From Igneacidithiobacillus sp041146875 (GTDB lineage Bacteria > Pseudomonadota > Gammaproteobacteria > Acidithiobacillales > Acidithiobacillaceae): DNA of 64,000 bases. Position numbers and translations under genes: made by a program. The notes below the pieces were generated by a model. That model was not told the origin of the DNA, searched no databases, and saw only the letters and a list, made by a program, of their open reading frames with translations. Below, one piece after another: positions 48,846-57,488 of this stretch. The DNA is taken from the NCBI RefSeq assembly GCF_041146875.1, contig NZ_JBFRXP010000002.1, positions 62,001-126,000 of the forward strand. Direction: 5' to 3'. Position 1 is the first letter of the stretch, and each line of letters starts with the position of its first letter.

Positions 48846-50921
48846 CTAGAAACCTATTTTACGAAATTTGTCCCTGCTTTTGTCTCGAAATATCTTTTCT
48901 AGATATCCCATCACGACAGACCTATATGCAAAAGGCCGAAATCGATGCCTCCTTACCAAAACCGCAACATCCCCAGGTGCAAGCCCTTCCATTCTCTTAG
49001 CTGCCTCTCGGATAGCAACCTGCTCCTCATCGGTCCCATTGTCTACTCCCATTGTCTTCAGGGTAGCCGCAATCAACTGAACACGTTGGTCCAAGGTCAA
49101 CGGCCGGAACTCCACCTGAAGGTCGAATCGCCGCAGGACAGCAGGATCGAGCCCCTCCTTTCGATTGGTCGCGCAGATCATGACACCAGGATGCTGCTCC
49201 ATGCGCTGGAGCAATTCATTCACCTGAGTGACTTCCCAGTGTCTATCGGCATTGGCCCGATTCTGTAGTATGCTATCCACTTCATCAAGAAACAGAATGC
49301 TGTCTTGATCCGTTTCCGCGAACATCTGAGCAATCTTTTGCTCGGTCTCACCCACCAGGGGGCCGAGGATGTCCGCAGCGGTGTACATCTTCAGTGGTCG
49401 ATCCAGATGCTCAGCCAGGTATCGGGCAAAGGCGGTCTTGCCGGTCCCGGGCACACCGTAAAAGAGCATCCGGATTTCGCCGTGCTGCTCCACCCCCCGA
49501 ACGATTTCCTGCAAGTCATGGTCGGCGTTGATGTAGCTCAGGTTGTAATGCTCCGGCAGCTTGTTGCTCTGCTTCGCCACCTTCCGACCATTGCGCAGCA
49601 TCTGGTCCAGGACGTTGGCGTTTTCTTGAGGGTCCTGGGTATGTACCAGCTCCAAAACCCTTGCCGCGCGCTCAATGTAGCCAGGGACCAGGTGCGGGTC
49701 ACGGGCCGCAGTATCAATCCACTCGGGCGTGACCGGTAGCTTCCCTAGGTGACGGGCAAAGATCCGCCGTCGCACCGCCTTGGGGGGCGCTTCCAGCTCC
49801 ATTTCCCAAGTAAAACGTCGGCGATAGGCGGGGTCCACCCCATCAATGGCGTTGGCAATCCAGATGGCCGGGAGAGGGTTTTCCTCCAGCAGGCGATTGG
49901 TCCAAGCCTTATTTCGGGTTTCTTGCTTGCCACCCAAGAAGCTCCAGAGGGAGGGGGAGGGAAAGACGTCCTCAATCTCGTCAAAGAGGGCCAGGGTCCG
50001 TTTCTGGCGCTGCAGGGTCTTCTGCATCACTGCGTAGGCACCGAGGCGGTCAGGGCCGGAAAGGGGATCCCCATCCTCGTCGGTGATTTTGACCTCATGG
50101 AGTTCACAACCCAGTTCCGCCGCCAATACCCGCGCCAGTTCGGTTTTTCCTGTGCCAGGGGCACCGTAGAGCAGGACATTGACACCAACGCGACCGGTCT
50201 TGACCGATTGGCGGAGAATATTCTGCAACAGAGACAAATCGGCCCCCAGGTGGGAAAAGTCTGCCAGAGTCAGGGTTGCCGCCGGGGGCTTGCCGTAAAA
50301 GGTGCGAAACAGGTCTTCGGGCTTTCGGTGCCTCTGTAAGAGCAGATTCGTCAGGTGTTCGGGCAATGTAATGGCATAGTCGCCCCGGCACTTCACAAGG
50401 CGGGCGCTAGGCAAGGCGGCGCTCGGCGCTAATGCCACTCGGACATCTTGCCGGGATTTTCCCAACATGAAGGCGATCAGGTTTTCCAGTTGGGGGGCGG
50501 GTATGTCGCAGAGATAGGAAAAGAGACCGTCCAAAATGGAATACTGTTGGACCAGAGCGCCCAAGCCAAGGATCGCCTTCTCTACATCCCGGAGCTTTAG
50601 GCGTTCACCCAACCACTCGATGTTAATGGCTAGAGGCCCGTAGATGGCCGGGTGTGCAGGTATTGCATCCAAGCGTTGCAGGAGAGCTTTCTTGATTCGT
50701 TTTTTCTTGAAATCGCCCAGGGGGCCTATGGGCATCTCCAGCAGGTCCCCCAGTGCCTCACTGAGAAAGAAAAATAGTCGCCCTGGATTCTTGTCTTGGC
50801 TCAGGAAGTAGAAAGCCCGCACCGCAAGGAAGGAAACCAAGGCCGCGTAGGGGTCACCGCTACGCGCCTTACCATTCCAAGGCTGGACTAGGCCGCCGAT
50901 GCTGGCTTGCGATGCTTTCAT
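48846..50921 (-). CDS. Tandem AAA+ ATPase, first gene of the defence operon
   Basis: 691 residues. Two AAA+ modules: Walker A LYGAPGTGKTELARVLAAEL (253-261 core) with Walker B LALFDEIEDVF, and Walker A FYGVPGTGKTAFARYLAEHL (489-496 core) with Walker B ILFLDEVDSIL, sensor-1 CATNRK and arginine finger region VLRRFDLQVEFRPL. A ~200-residue helical N-terminal domain may be the sensor. GGAG is eight bases before the ATG; the longer frame to 50960 would cross the divergent promoter. It is divergent from a WYL regulator. Confidence 0.85.
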   Translation of the reverse strand: MKASQASIGGLVQPWNGKARSGDPYAALVSFLAVRAFYFLSQDKNPGRLFFFLSEALGDLLEMPIGPLGDFKKKRIKKALLQRLDAIPAHPAIYGPLAINIEWLGERLKLRDVEKAILGLGALVQQYSILDGLFSYLCDIPAPQLENLIAFMLGKSRQDVRVALAPSAALPSARLVKCRGDYAITLPEHLTNLLLQRHRKPEDLFRTFYGKPPAATLTLADFSHLGADLSLLQNILRQSVKTGRVGVNVLLYGAPGTGKTELARVLAAELGCELHEVKITDEDGDPLSGPDRLGAYAVMQKTLQRQKRTLALFDEIEDVFPSPSLWSFLGGKQETRNKAWTNRLLEENPLPAIWIANAIDGVDPAYRRRFTWEMELEAPPKAVRRRIFARHLGKLPVTPEWIDTAARDPHLVPGYIERAARVLELVHTQDPQENANVLDQMLRNGRKVAKQSNKLPEHYNLSYINADHDLQEIVRGVEQHGEIRMLFYGVPGTGKTAFARYLAEHLDRPLKMYTAADILGPLVGETEQKIAQMFAETDQDSILFLDEVDSILQNRANADRHWEVTQVNELLQRMEQHPGVMICATNRKEGLDPAVLRRFDLQVEFRPLTLDQRVQLIAATLKTMGVDNGTDEEQVAIREAAKRMEGLAPGDVAVLVRRHRFRPFAYRSVVMGYLEKIFRDKSRDKFRKIGF

Positions 50922-50947
50922 GGGTATGCTCCGTGGACGTATGAGAC

Positions 50948-50980
50948 TATAATAGCTCAACTATGCGTCATTTTTTGACG
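50948..50980 (+). promoter_or_regulatory. Divergent promoter with CGTCA-N5-TGACG operator
   Basis: TATAAT at 50948-50953 directs rightward transcription. CGTCA (50966-50970) and TGACG (50976-50980) form an inverted repeat just downstream of the expected start of transcription, where a bound regulator would block it. The leftward ATPase gene must start from the same ~100 bases. Confidence 0.6.
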
Positions 50981-51025
50981 TTTAAAAACATCAGAAAAGA
51001 CAACCATCTAGGAGACGCAACCCTC

Positions 51026-52111
51026 ATGGCGGACACGTTTTTGCGGCGTTCGAAGATAATTGAGCTACTTTCCGAGAAGGCTGGTAGAAAAATCAGTGTG
51101 TTAGAGATACAAAAAAGACTTAAATCTGCCGGTATCGAGGCGACCGTGCGGACCTTACAGCGTGATTTTATTGCGCTTTCTGCCGATGGACGAATCCGCG
51201 CCGATGGAAAAAAACCGCAGGGGTGGCTGTGGGTGGCGAACGAAAGTTGGCCGGATGCTCTGCGCCCTAATTTGCATACCGCTCTTGCGTTATATCTAAC
51301 TCGAGAACAGCTAAGCCGACTGCTTCCGGCCAGCTCGTTGGCCAGTTTGAGCCCGTTGATGACGGCAGCCGAAAGGGTTCTGGAAGAAGCCAATAATCCA
51401 GGCTCCTTGGGTAGCTGGATGCAGCGCATCGTCGTCTTGCCTTGGGGACCGCCTATGCAGCCACCGGTCATAGACCAAACTATCCACGAGGCCGTCACTG
51501 CAGCCGTGTTGGAGGGGCGCCAGCTGCAGATCAGTTACCTGAAATTGGGGGCTAAGCGGGCAGAGAATAGGCGGGTGAATCCCTTAGGACTGATTTATCG
51601 GGAACAGGTGCTTTATCTAGTGGCCTTGCCTGCCGCAAATACTGATGACTTTGTGTGGGGTGGGGAAGAGGAGGATGGCGATCTTGAAGGCGCAGAAGGG
51701 CCTCAAAGCGATATTGAAGTGGATTGGGATGATATTCGCATCTTGGCCTTACATCGGATCCGAGACGCAAAGATTTTAGATGTCTCCCGAATCGATCCCC
51801 CTGGTTTTAACCTCCAGGCATATAGCCGCTTTGCATTTAGTGACGAGGGAAGCGATGAGATTCTTCTTCAGTTTCGTATCAAAATCTCCGTAGGACTTCA
51901 TTTGGAGGAGACACCATTGAGTCATGATCAGATCATAAAAAAGGGCAGAACTTGGATGACCGTCACGGCGACCGTTCAAGACAACTGGCAACTTCGCTGG
52001 TGGTTACAGAGTTTTGGAAGCACTATTGAGGTGATTGCTCCTAGATTCTTACGACTGGAGTTTGTGGATATGGCCAAGGATCTTGGCGGATATTATCTCA
52101 GGGGACGGTAA
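51026..52111 (+). CDS. WYL-domain transcriptional regulator
   Basis: About 361 residues. An N-terminal winged helix (RRSKIIELLSEKAGRKISVL ... TVRTLQRDFIALSADGRI) is followed by the WYL domain (LQISYLKLGAKRAENRRVNP, LGLIYREQVLYLVAL) and a WCX-type C-terminal domain (LRWWLQSFGSTIEVIAPRFL). WYL regulators such as BrxR/CapW repress defence operons and sense a nucleic acid or nucleotide ligand. ATG 51026 follows GGAG and leaves the operator in the leader; 50963 is an alternative if the message is leaderless. It ends overlapping the convergent 124-residue gene. Confidence 0.85.
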   Translation: MADTFLRRSKIIELLSEKAGRKISVLEIQKRLKSAGIEATVRTLQRDFIALSADGRIRADGKKPQGWLWVANESWPDALRPNLHTALALYLTREQLSRLLPASSLASLSPLMTAAERVLEEANNPGSLGSWMQRIVVLPWGPPMQPPVIDQTIHEAVTAAVLEGRQLQISYLKLGAKRAENRRVNPLGLIYREQVLYLVALPAANTDDFVWGGEEEDGDLEGAEGPQSDIEVDWDDIRILALHRIRDAKILDVSRIDPPGFNLQAYSRFAFSDEGSDEILLQFRIKISVGLHLEETPLSHDQIIKKGRTWMTVTATVQDNWQLRWWLQSFGSTIEVIAPRFLRLEFVDMAKDLGGYYLRGR

Positions 52112-52467
52112 TCTATTTTCCCAAGGAGCTTTATTTCCTCTATTTTATGAGTCCGCTCATCTTCGTCTATTATTCTAGTAAAGTATTCCCCGGTACTAAT
52201 GGGAATATTGCGCAGATTAGTTCCCTCACTACGTATCGCAGATCCATAATCAAGGGAGTTTTCTGACAAAACAAATGGGAACTTGCTTAAATCTCCGTCT
52301 ATATCTCTCTCTTTTACGATTCCATACCAATGTCCAGGCATGATCCTGTTGTCATTGTCTAGGATACATTGAAGCCAGAAACTAAATTCTGTATCTCGTG
52401 GATTGTTGCTACACCCTACATCAATAGCAGTAATTATGACGAAGCGTTGATTTTTGTTTTCTTCCAT
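52093..52467 (-). CDS. Hypothetical protein, 124 aa, A/T-rich
   Basis: Not recognised. Asp/Glu-rich, no membrane segment: FVIITAIDVGCSNNPRDTEF, then WLQCILDNDNRIMPGHWYGI. The 3' end overlaps the WYL gene by 19 bases. It lies downstream of the HNH gene with a ~107-base gap (52468-52574) that shows no other feature. Confidence 0.45.
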   Translation of the reverse strand: MEENKNQRFVIITAIDVGCSNNPRDTEFSFWLQCILDNDNRIMPGHWYGIVKERDIDGDLSKFPFVLSENSLDYGSAIRSEGTNLRNIPISTGEYFTRIIDEDERTHKIEEIKLLGKIDYRPLR

Positions 52468-52574
52468 TAGTAGATACTCTATAAAACTAGTTCATTCTAA
52501 AATAACCAAAAGGGTTGACCTTTTAAAAAGAGAAACATACCGTCCCGAGCGTCCGTTCCTGGCCGATCACGGTC

Positions 52575-53411
52575 TTACGTAGTTCCCTGCCTAAAGCTAT
52601 CAACTTTTTCTTTCAACATCTTACTGTATGCGGATTTGTCCTTCGAATGATGGCAGCGTCTATGACAGTTTGGACAAAGCGCGGCAGCATTGTTGATGGT
52701 GTCGCTACCCCCCTCAGCTAGCGGTTTTATGTGATGGACTTCCAGATAGGGAGAGCCGTCAGGCATCTCAAATGGTGAAGCCACGTCACATGCTTCGCAA
52801 TGTCCGTCAGCTCGGCGTTTAACATATTCAACCACCCACGGGCTTCGCTCATATTGAGTAGTAACAACAGACCTTCTACCGGGCTTTTGCTCACCCCTCG
52901 CTGCTCGCTTAAGTAACTCGTCATCACTTAACCGACGAGCTTGCGCGAGTTTGGCTTGATAGGGCGCTTCGATCGTGTCCTTATCCAGTACTGATTCCGG
53001 AGACACCAGCTTGACTGGAAACATCCAAACCACCCGGTTGTTTCCACTGCTATCGGGTTGATGATCCTCGTATGGCGAACCCGACAGTTTCACTTCACCA
53101 CAATATGTGTACTCGCGAAGGCGATAGACCTCGAAAAGAAATATGTGAACACCATTTACGCCAGATTCTGCGAGCGTACGGTTCTGCATGAAAGATAGGC
53201 TCTGATCACCCTCTTGCCCCATGCCTGTGTAGTGGAGAACATCATCATCCCAGCGATCATCATAAATCGAGGTGACATGGTTCGATACGATCACTAGAGA
53301 GTTGGTGGTTTTTGCCCTTCGCATGCCTCCCTGTGGTCCGCATTTGAAAATCTCACATAACGTATTATTGTCTATGACTTGGCCCAACTTTAGATCTGGA
53401 TCAAACTTCAC
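52575..53411 (-). CDS. SRA-like/HNH restriction endonuclease (putative type IV)
   Basis: About 278 residues. The N-terminal ~150 residues look like the SRA/YDG fold that flips modified cytosine (GQVIDNNTLCEIF, GGMRRAKTTNSLVIVSNHV, DVLHYTGMGQEGDQSL, VHIFLFEVYRLREYTYCGEV). The C-terminus is a zinc-type HNH nuclease (CEACD ... LEVHHIKPLAEGGSDTINN, AALCPNCHR). Such enzymes cut DNA with modified bases. The start is taken as GTG 53411, which overlaps the Nudix stop and follows AGGA; ATG 53459 is the alternative. Confidence 0.8.
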   Translation of the reverse strand: MKFDPDLKLGQVIDNNTLCEIFKCGPQGGMRRAKTTNSLVIVSNHVTSIYDDRWDDDVLHYTGMGQEGDQSLSFMQNRTLAESGVNGVHIFLFEVYRLREYTYCGEVKLSGSPYEDHQPDSSGNNRVVWMFPVKLVSPESVLDKDTIEAPYQAKLAQARRLSDDELLKRAARGEQKPGRRSVVTTQYERSPWVVEYVKRRADGHCEACDVASPFEMPDGSPYLEVHHIKPLAEGGSDTINNAAALCPNCHRRCHHSKDKSAYSKMLKEKVDSFRQGTT

Positions 53412-53793
53412 CGAATTTTTCCTGTAGGTGCGCCGCAATAGGAATGTCAGCAGGAGCAAGCTGGTAATTCATAAGGTCGGCCAAGGGTACCCAAATGGCT
53501 TTGTCATGTACTGACAATGTTAAATCTTCATTGAGCAAATCGGCGCTCATCGCAACCAGATTGATAGCGCCATGTTGATAGTGATATTTGCTGGTAACAA
53601 TCTCTTCTCCAACGACTGAGCTGACACCAAGCTCTTCCCTTAGTTCTCGTTGGAGACACTCCTGCAGTGATTCCCCTTCTTCAACCTTGCCACCAGGAAA
53701 TTCCCAGAAGCCCGCGAGTTTTTGGTCAGACGCTCGCCTGGTAAGCAGGACCTGTCTATTTTTCAAAACGATAGCTGCAGTAACTGTCTTCAT
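53401..53793 (-). CDS. MutT/NudG-like Nudix hydrolase
   Basis: 130 residues. The Nudix box is complete: GGKVEEGESLQECLQREL followed by REELG (GX5EX7REUXEEXGU). N-terminal VTAAIVLKNRQVLLTRRA and FWEFPGGK are typical of the MutT/NudG branch, which removes 8-oxo-dGTP or modified dCTP (NudG hydrolyses 5-methyl-dCTP in E. coli). It is coupled with an SRA-HNH nuclease that would attack modified cytosine, so clearing modified dCTP from the pool would fit; this pairing logic is inference. Confidence 0.85.
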   Translation of the reverse strand: MKTVTAAIVLKNRQVLLTRRASDQKLAGFWEFPGGKVEEGESLQECLQRELREELGVSSVVGEEIVTSKYHYQHGAINLVAMSADLLNEDLTLSVHDKAIWVPLADLMNYQLAPADIPIAAHLQEKFGEV

Positions 53794-53925
53794 CTTTTAA
53801 TAAAACCAATTCCATCGGCATCCGTTCACGATTGCAAAGCGTACATTCCAATCAAGCGTGCAAGAAGACCGCTTCTGGCCGATACGCGCCATTCATCACC
53901 ATGGAATATGCCGCAGATTCCCATC

Positions 53926-54170
53926 CTAAGCAAACTCCGGCTTGGGTGCCTGCTTTTCCATGGGCGTCAGCAACTCCGCCGCATCCTCGCTCGACCAGGC
54001 TGATGAGCTTGCCTAACTGGGCGGGCTTGATTGCCAGATATTCGGCCACCGCCTTGATGTCTTCCTTGATTTGCGCCTGCATGGAATCAATCCCCTCCCG
54101 GCGCGTGATGATGTCCTCTATGGCCTCGCGAGCCTTTTGGTTGCTGATCCTTATGCGTTACGCCGTTGCC
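53926..54170 (-). pseudogene. Frameshifted, N-terminally truncated gene remnant at the cargo/trbF junction
   Basis: One frame reads RISNQKAREAIEDIITRREG and IDSMQAQIKEDIKAVAEYLA ... GKLISL with no start codon before a stop. The C-terminal continuation is in the next frame: WSSEDAAELLTPMEKQAPKP ending in TAG at 53926-53928. The coiled-coil composition resembles small phage/plasmid proteins of GapR/DUF2312 style, but this is uncertain. The remnant lies exactly where trbL-trbF continuity is broken. The rest of 53794-54368 shows no gene. Confidence 0.5.
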
Positions 54171-54368
54171 GATCCCGCAATATTATTACCACAGCGGATG
54201 GATCTCGTGGGACGGAAGTGAACTTGGTTCTGTGGCACCATGGCCCATCGACCACTAGGCTTGATGATCCCCCGTTCACTGGGACTGATTTTGATTGATA
54301 GATTGGTGCTTGGTGATTGCATTGCACCAAGTTTTGTCTGCTTGCGACAATCTATCCGTTGCCCCCTT

Positions 54369-54395
54369 CCGATCCTCTTTTCCGCTGGCTATACC
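54369..54395 (+). promoter_or_regulatory. Promoter-like element (CCGATC-N15-TATACC) for trbF-trbG-trbI
   Basis: CCGATC, spacer CTCTTTTCCGCTGGC, TATACC, 32 bases before trbF. It restores transcription downstream of the cargo region. Confidence 0.7.
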
Positions 54396-54427
54396 AGAAC
54401 AGCAGCGGATTTTGAGAGGGTTTACGC

Positions 54428-55105
54428 ATGGCAGAGAAAGAAACAGACGCCCGCTATCTGGCCGCCCGGCGGGAATGGCTGGAACGCTATGGCGACTATA
54501 TCGCGCAGGCCAAAAACTGGCGCCTGGCCGCACTGGCGTCTATCGGGATTTCCGCCTTGTTCGGTGCGGGAATGATTTACGAGGCCGACCGGGTGCATGT
54601 CGTGCCGTATGTGGTGGAGGTCAATCATCTGGGACAGGCCGTGCATCTTGCCCAGGAAGTTCAAGCCGGGACCTATGACCTGCCCGTGGTGCGGCATGTC
54701 ATCGCCCACTGGGTGCGGGACGTGCGGGAACGCCTGCCCGTGGTTGCCGCAGAAAAGCAAATCTACAAATCTACCTACGGCCTGGTGGGAAACAAGGAAA
54801 ACGAGCGGCTCACCGCCTATTTTGAGCATCACAACCCTTATTCCAATTTCACGAAGAATGACGGTGGGCGGACCGTAGACATCACCTCTGTTCTGCCCGT
54901 GGGCACGGTGACGACCAAGGGGGGCACCATGCAGGTGCAGTGGACCGAAACCCAATATGGGGCCAGTGGTTCCATCAAGTGGCGGAAGAACTATGAGGGC
55001 AGCGTGACCTATCGGGTTCAGCCACCGTCCAGTAACCCCGCCGTACTCAAAGTCGACCCCTTCGGCATTTTCATTACGTCTTTCACCTGGAATGCGATTC
55101 CGTAA
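54428..55105 (+). CDS. trbF: TrbF/VirB8-like channel protein
   Basis: 225 residues. A short cytoplasmic N-terminus, one membrane helix (LAALASIGISALFGAGMIYE) and a periplasmic NTF2-like VirB8 domain (HVVPYVVEVNHLGQAV, HWVRDVRERLPVV, VQWTETQYGASGSIKWR, VDPFGIFITSFTW). It nucleates the inner-membrane complex. The order trbF-trbG-trbI follows the RP4/Ti pattern. Confidence 0.93.
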   Translation: MAEKETDARYLAARREWLERYGDYIAQAKNWRLAALASIGISALFGAGMIYEADRVHVVPYVVEVNHLGQAVHLAQEVQAGTYDLPVVRHVIAHWVRDVRERLPVVAAEKQIYKSTYGLVGNKENERLTAYFEHHNPYSNFTKNDGGRTVDITSVLPVGTVTTKGGTMQVQWTETQYGASGSIKWRKNYEGSVTYRVQPPSSNPAVLKVDPFGIFITSFTWNAIP

Positions 55106-55117
55106 AGGAGAATCCTC

Positions 55118-56203
55118 ATGCGCAGCAACGTGTTTATCCGCGCGGCCATAGCCGCCGCTATTCTGGGGTTCAGCGGGACATCCTTTGCGGGTGTCGTCAC
55201 CTCCCCGGTGCCGGGAGGAATTCCCGGCAAGGTGTCTGCGGCCACCGGACCCCACACCCAGGTGCCTGCCATCCATCAAGCGAATGTGCAGGCAGCCGGC
55301 ACGACAGGAACGGCCTCGCTTTCGCCCGAGTCGTCCGCCGAGATCTGGCAGAAAGCCATTGCCACCCCTCCACAGGGGCGGATCTCGGCACGGTCCAAAA
55401 CGGCCATGGAAAAGGCGTTGGTGGCGGCCTATGAAGCGGGCAAGACGCAAAATCTTCCGCCCATCGCCGGGACCAATGGTGAAGTGCTTTACGCCTACGG
55501 ACAGTCTTTGCCGACGCTGGTGACGGCCCCGCTACACACGTCTCTCATCGTGCTGCGGGCCGGGATGCGGAATCCCAAAGCCGTTGGTCTGTCGCCAGCA
55601 TATTGGCAGCTCACTCCCCTCACGGCGGGCAACCAGCCGGAGATGGCCATCACGCCGCGCTTTGGGGGCCTGCACGGGAATCTGGTGGTTACCGGCACTT
55701 CAGCCGCAGGCAAGCCCCTCAATTATGTGGTTGAGGTGACTTCCGATGCGACACGCTATACGCCGATGATCGGGTTTTATTACCCGGACGACATCATTCG
55801 CACCTGGAAGCAGGAAGATGCAGCGGATCAAGCAATCCATCAGAAAGTAAATCGGGAGACGGTCGCGGTTCTGCCGTCGATCAACGCTGCCGATCTGGAT
55901 TTCCACTGGACGATGCACTGCTCGGGCGGTGGCTGGTTCAGCAGCAGCGATTGTGGATCAATCATGCCGGAGCGCGTATTCGACGACGGGAAGCAGACCT
56001 TCATCCAGTTCAAGCCCGGCCAGGGCAGCCGGGGCGGGATTCCGTCCGTTCTGGCGGAAAACGCGGCGGGGCAAAACGCCATCATCAATACCACGTTCCG
56101 GGATGGGTACTACATCGTGGACGGAGTCCCCCACAAGATTCTCCTGCTGGCCGGCAAAGGCAGTAACGGGAAGGTAGTCAAGCTCGTCCACGAGCACAAC
56201 TGA
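55118..56203 (+). CDS. trbG: TrbG/VirB9-like outer-membrane core protein
   Basis: 361 residues. A signal peptide (AAIAAAILGFSGTSFA) is followed by an extended linker and VirB9/CagX domain: EVLYAYGQSLPTLVTAPLHT, LIVLRAGMRNPKAVGLS, NYVVEVTSDATRYTPMIGFY, VFDDGKQTFIQFKPGQG and YIVDGVPHKILLLAG. It forms the periplasmic/outer-membrane ring with VirB10. The spacer to trbF is 12 bases and it is about 60 residues longer than RP4 TrbG, mainly in the linker. Confidence 0.92.
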   Translation: MRSNVFIRAAIAAAILGFSGTSFAGVVTSPVPGGIPGKVSAATGPHTQVPAIHQANVQAAGTTGTASLSPESSAEIWQKAIATPPQGRISARSKTAMEKALVAAYEAGKTQNLPPIAGTNGEVLYAYGQSLPTLVTAPLHTSLIVLRAGMRNPKAVGLSPAYWQLTPLTAGNQPEMAITPRFGGLHGNLVVTGTSAAGKPLNYVVEVTSDATRYTPMIGFYYPDDIIRTWKQEDAADQAIHQKVNRETVAVLPSINAADLDFHWTMHCSGGGWFSSSDCGSIMPERVFDDGKQTFIQFKPGQGSRGGIPSVLAENAAGQNAIINTTFRDGYYIVDGVPHKILLLAGKGSNGKVVKLVHEHN

Positions 56204-56213
56204 GGAGGGCGTC

Positions 56214-57488
56214 ATGGCAGATGACAAGATTCCCATGGGGGAAGAGTCGGCCAAAAAGGTCAAAGGTTCCCTGATTCCGGACAAGAACACCCTGGGCGCG
56301 CATCTCAAGTCTGGGAAAATTCTGGCTTACGCCGTGGCGGGCGCGGTAGGTGTGGGAGTGGTCGGGTTCGCGGCCATTGACCTGTTCCATGGTTTCGGCT
56401 CTTCCTCTGGCCCCGCCAAGGAAACCGTGCATCAGGCGCCCGCTATTCGTCCACAATCGAAGCCGGTAGCCATCCAGGAGCCAGGCGCAAAAACGCAGTC
56501 GGTGAAGACTCCTGCACGCTCGGGGCCGGGCACAGCCCCATTGAGTACGGGGCCAGCTACACAGCCCACGGTACAGGCACAACCCAGCCCACAGGTGGCC
56601 GCGTTTGAGCAGGCCATCCAAGGGCAGGGGGGAAAGGGCGAATCTGCCGCGGGCTGGGGTGGCAGCGCCCGGACAACTCCTGCTGCAGCAGCGGTATCGG
56701 GGACATCAGAGCCCACGAATGCGCTGACCCTGGAAAAGTCCATTGCGGAGATGACCGGCAAAAACAGGCAGCAAGGGGTATACAGTACCCATCTGGTCCG
56801 GCGCGAAGTGAGTCCGTATGAATTGCTCCAGGGCACGGTGATTCCCGGTATTCTGGAAACGGGCATCAAGTCGGACATCGCCGGACAGGTCACGGCAGTC
56901 GTGGCCCATCCGGTGTACAACAGCCTGAATGCCTCGACGGTCCTGATTCCGGCAGGCAGCAGACTCGTTGGCACCTACCACAGCGGAGCGGCCATGGGCC
57001 AGACACGGGTTGGCGTCCTGTGGAGCCGCATCGAATTTCCCGATGGAACCTATATCCGTCTGGGGTCCATGACAGGCGCGTCGCCACGCGGCTATGCGGG
57101 CTTCAAGGACCTCGTGAACAACCACACCTGGGAGATTTTCAAAAATGCCCTGCTGCTCTCCATCATTGACGTGGGCATGACGGTAGCGAGCCCTACGGGC
57201 AGCACCAGTCAGTCCGGGGTGGTGACGGGCAATGTGGCGTTGGTGGAAGGGGAACAGTCCCTGGCGCAGACCTTCGGGGAAGCCGAGGCACAACTGTTCC
57301 AGAAGTTCATCAACGTGTCCCCGACCCTCACCATCCGGCCCGGCTACGCCTTCAACGTCGTGGTTACCAAAGACCTGGTTTTCCCTGGCCCCTACCGGCA
57401 TGGCGTGAATCTGGTCGGTACGGCGGCGCAGACAGCACCTGCCAAACCTTCGGAGCTGGACCCCTACATGGGAGGAGGGTCCGAATGA
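56214..57488 (+). CDS. trbI: TrbI/VirB10-like core complex protein
   Basis: 424 residues. One membrane helix (AYAVAGAVGVGVVGFAAIDL), a long Pro/Ala/Gln-rich periplasmic spacer, then the TrbI/VirB10 beta-barrel domain: YELLQGTVIPGILETGIKSD, ASTVLIPAGSRLVGTYHSG, IEFPDGTYIRLGSMTGA, RPGYAFNVVVTKDLVF. It spans both membranes as the channel backbone. It overlaps the following small gene by ATGA. Confidence 0.94.
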   Translation: MADDKIPMGEESAKKVKGSLIPDKNTLGAHLKSGKILAYAVAGAVGVGVVGFAAIDLFHGFGSSSGPAKETVHQAPAIRPQSKPVAIQEPGAKTQSVKTPARSGPGTAPLSTGPATQPTVQAQPSPQVAAFEQAIQGQGGKGESAAGWGGSARTTPAAAAVSGTSEPTNALTLEKSIAEMTGKNRQQGVYSTHLVRREVSPYELLQGTVIPGILETGIKSDIAGQVTAVVAHPVYNSLNASTVLIPAGSRLVGTYHSGAAMGQTRVGVLWSRIEFPDGTYIRLGSMTGASPRGYAGFKDLVNNHTWEIFKNALLLSIIDVGMTVASPTGSTSQSGVVTGNVALVEGEQSLAQTFGEAEAQLFQKFINVSPTLTIRPGYAFNVVVTKDLVFPGPYRHGVNLVGTAAQTAPAKPSELDPYMGGGSE

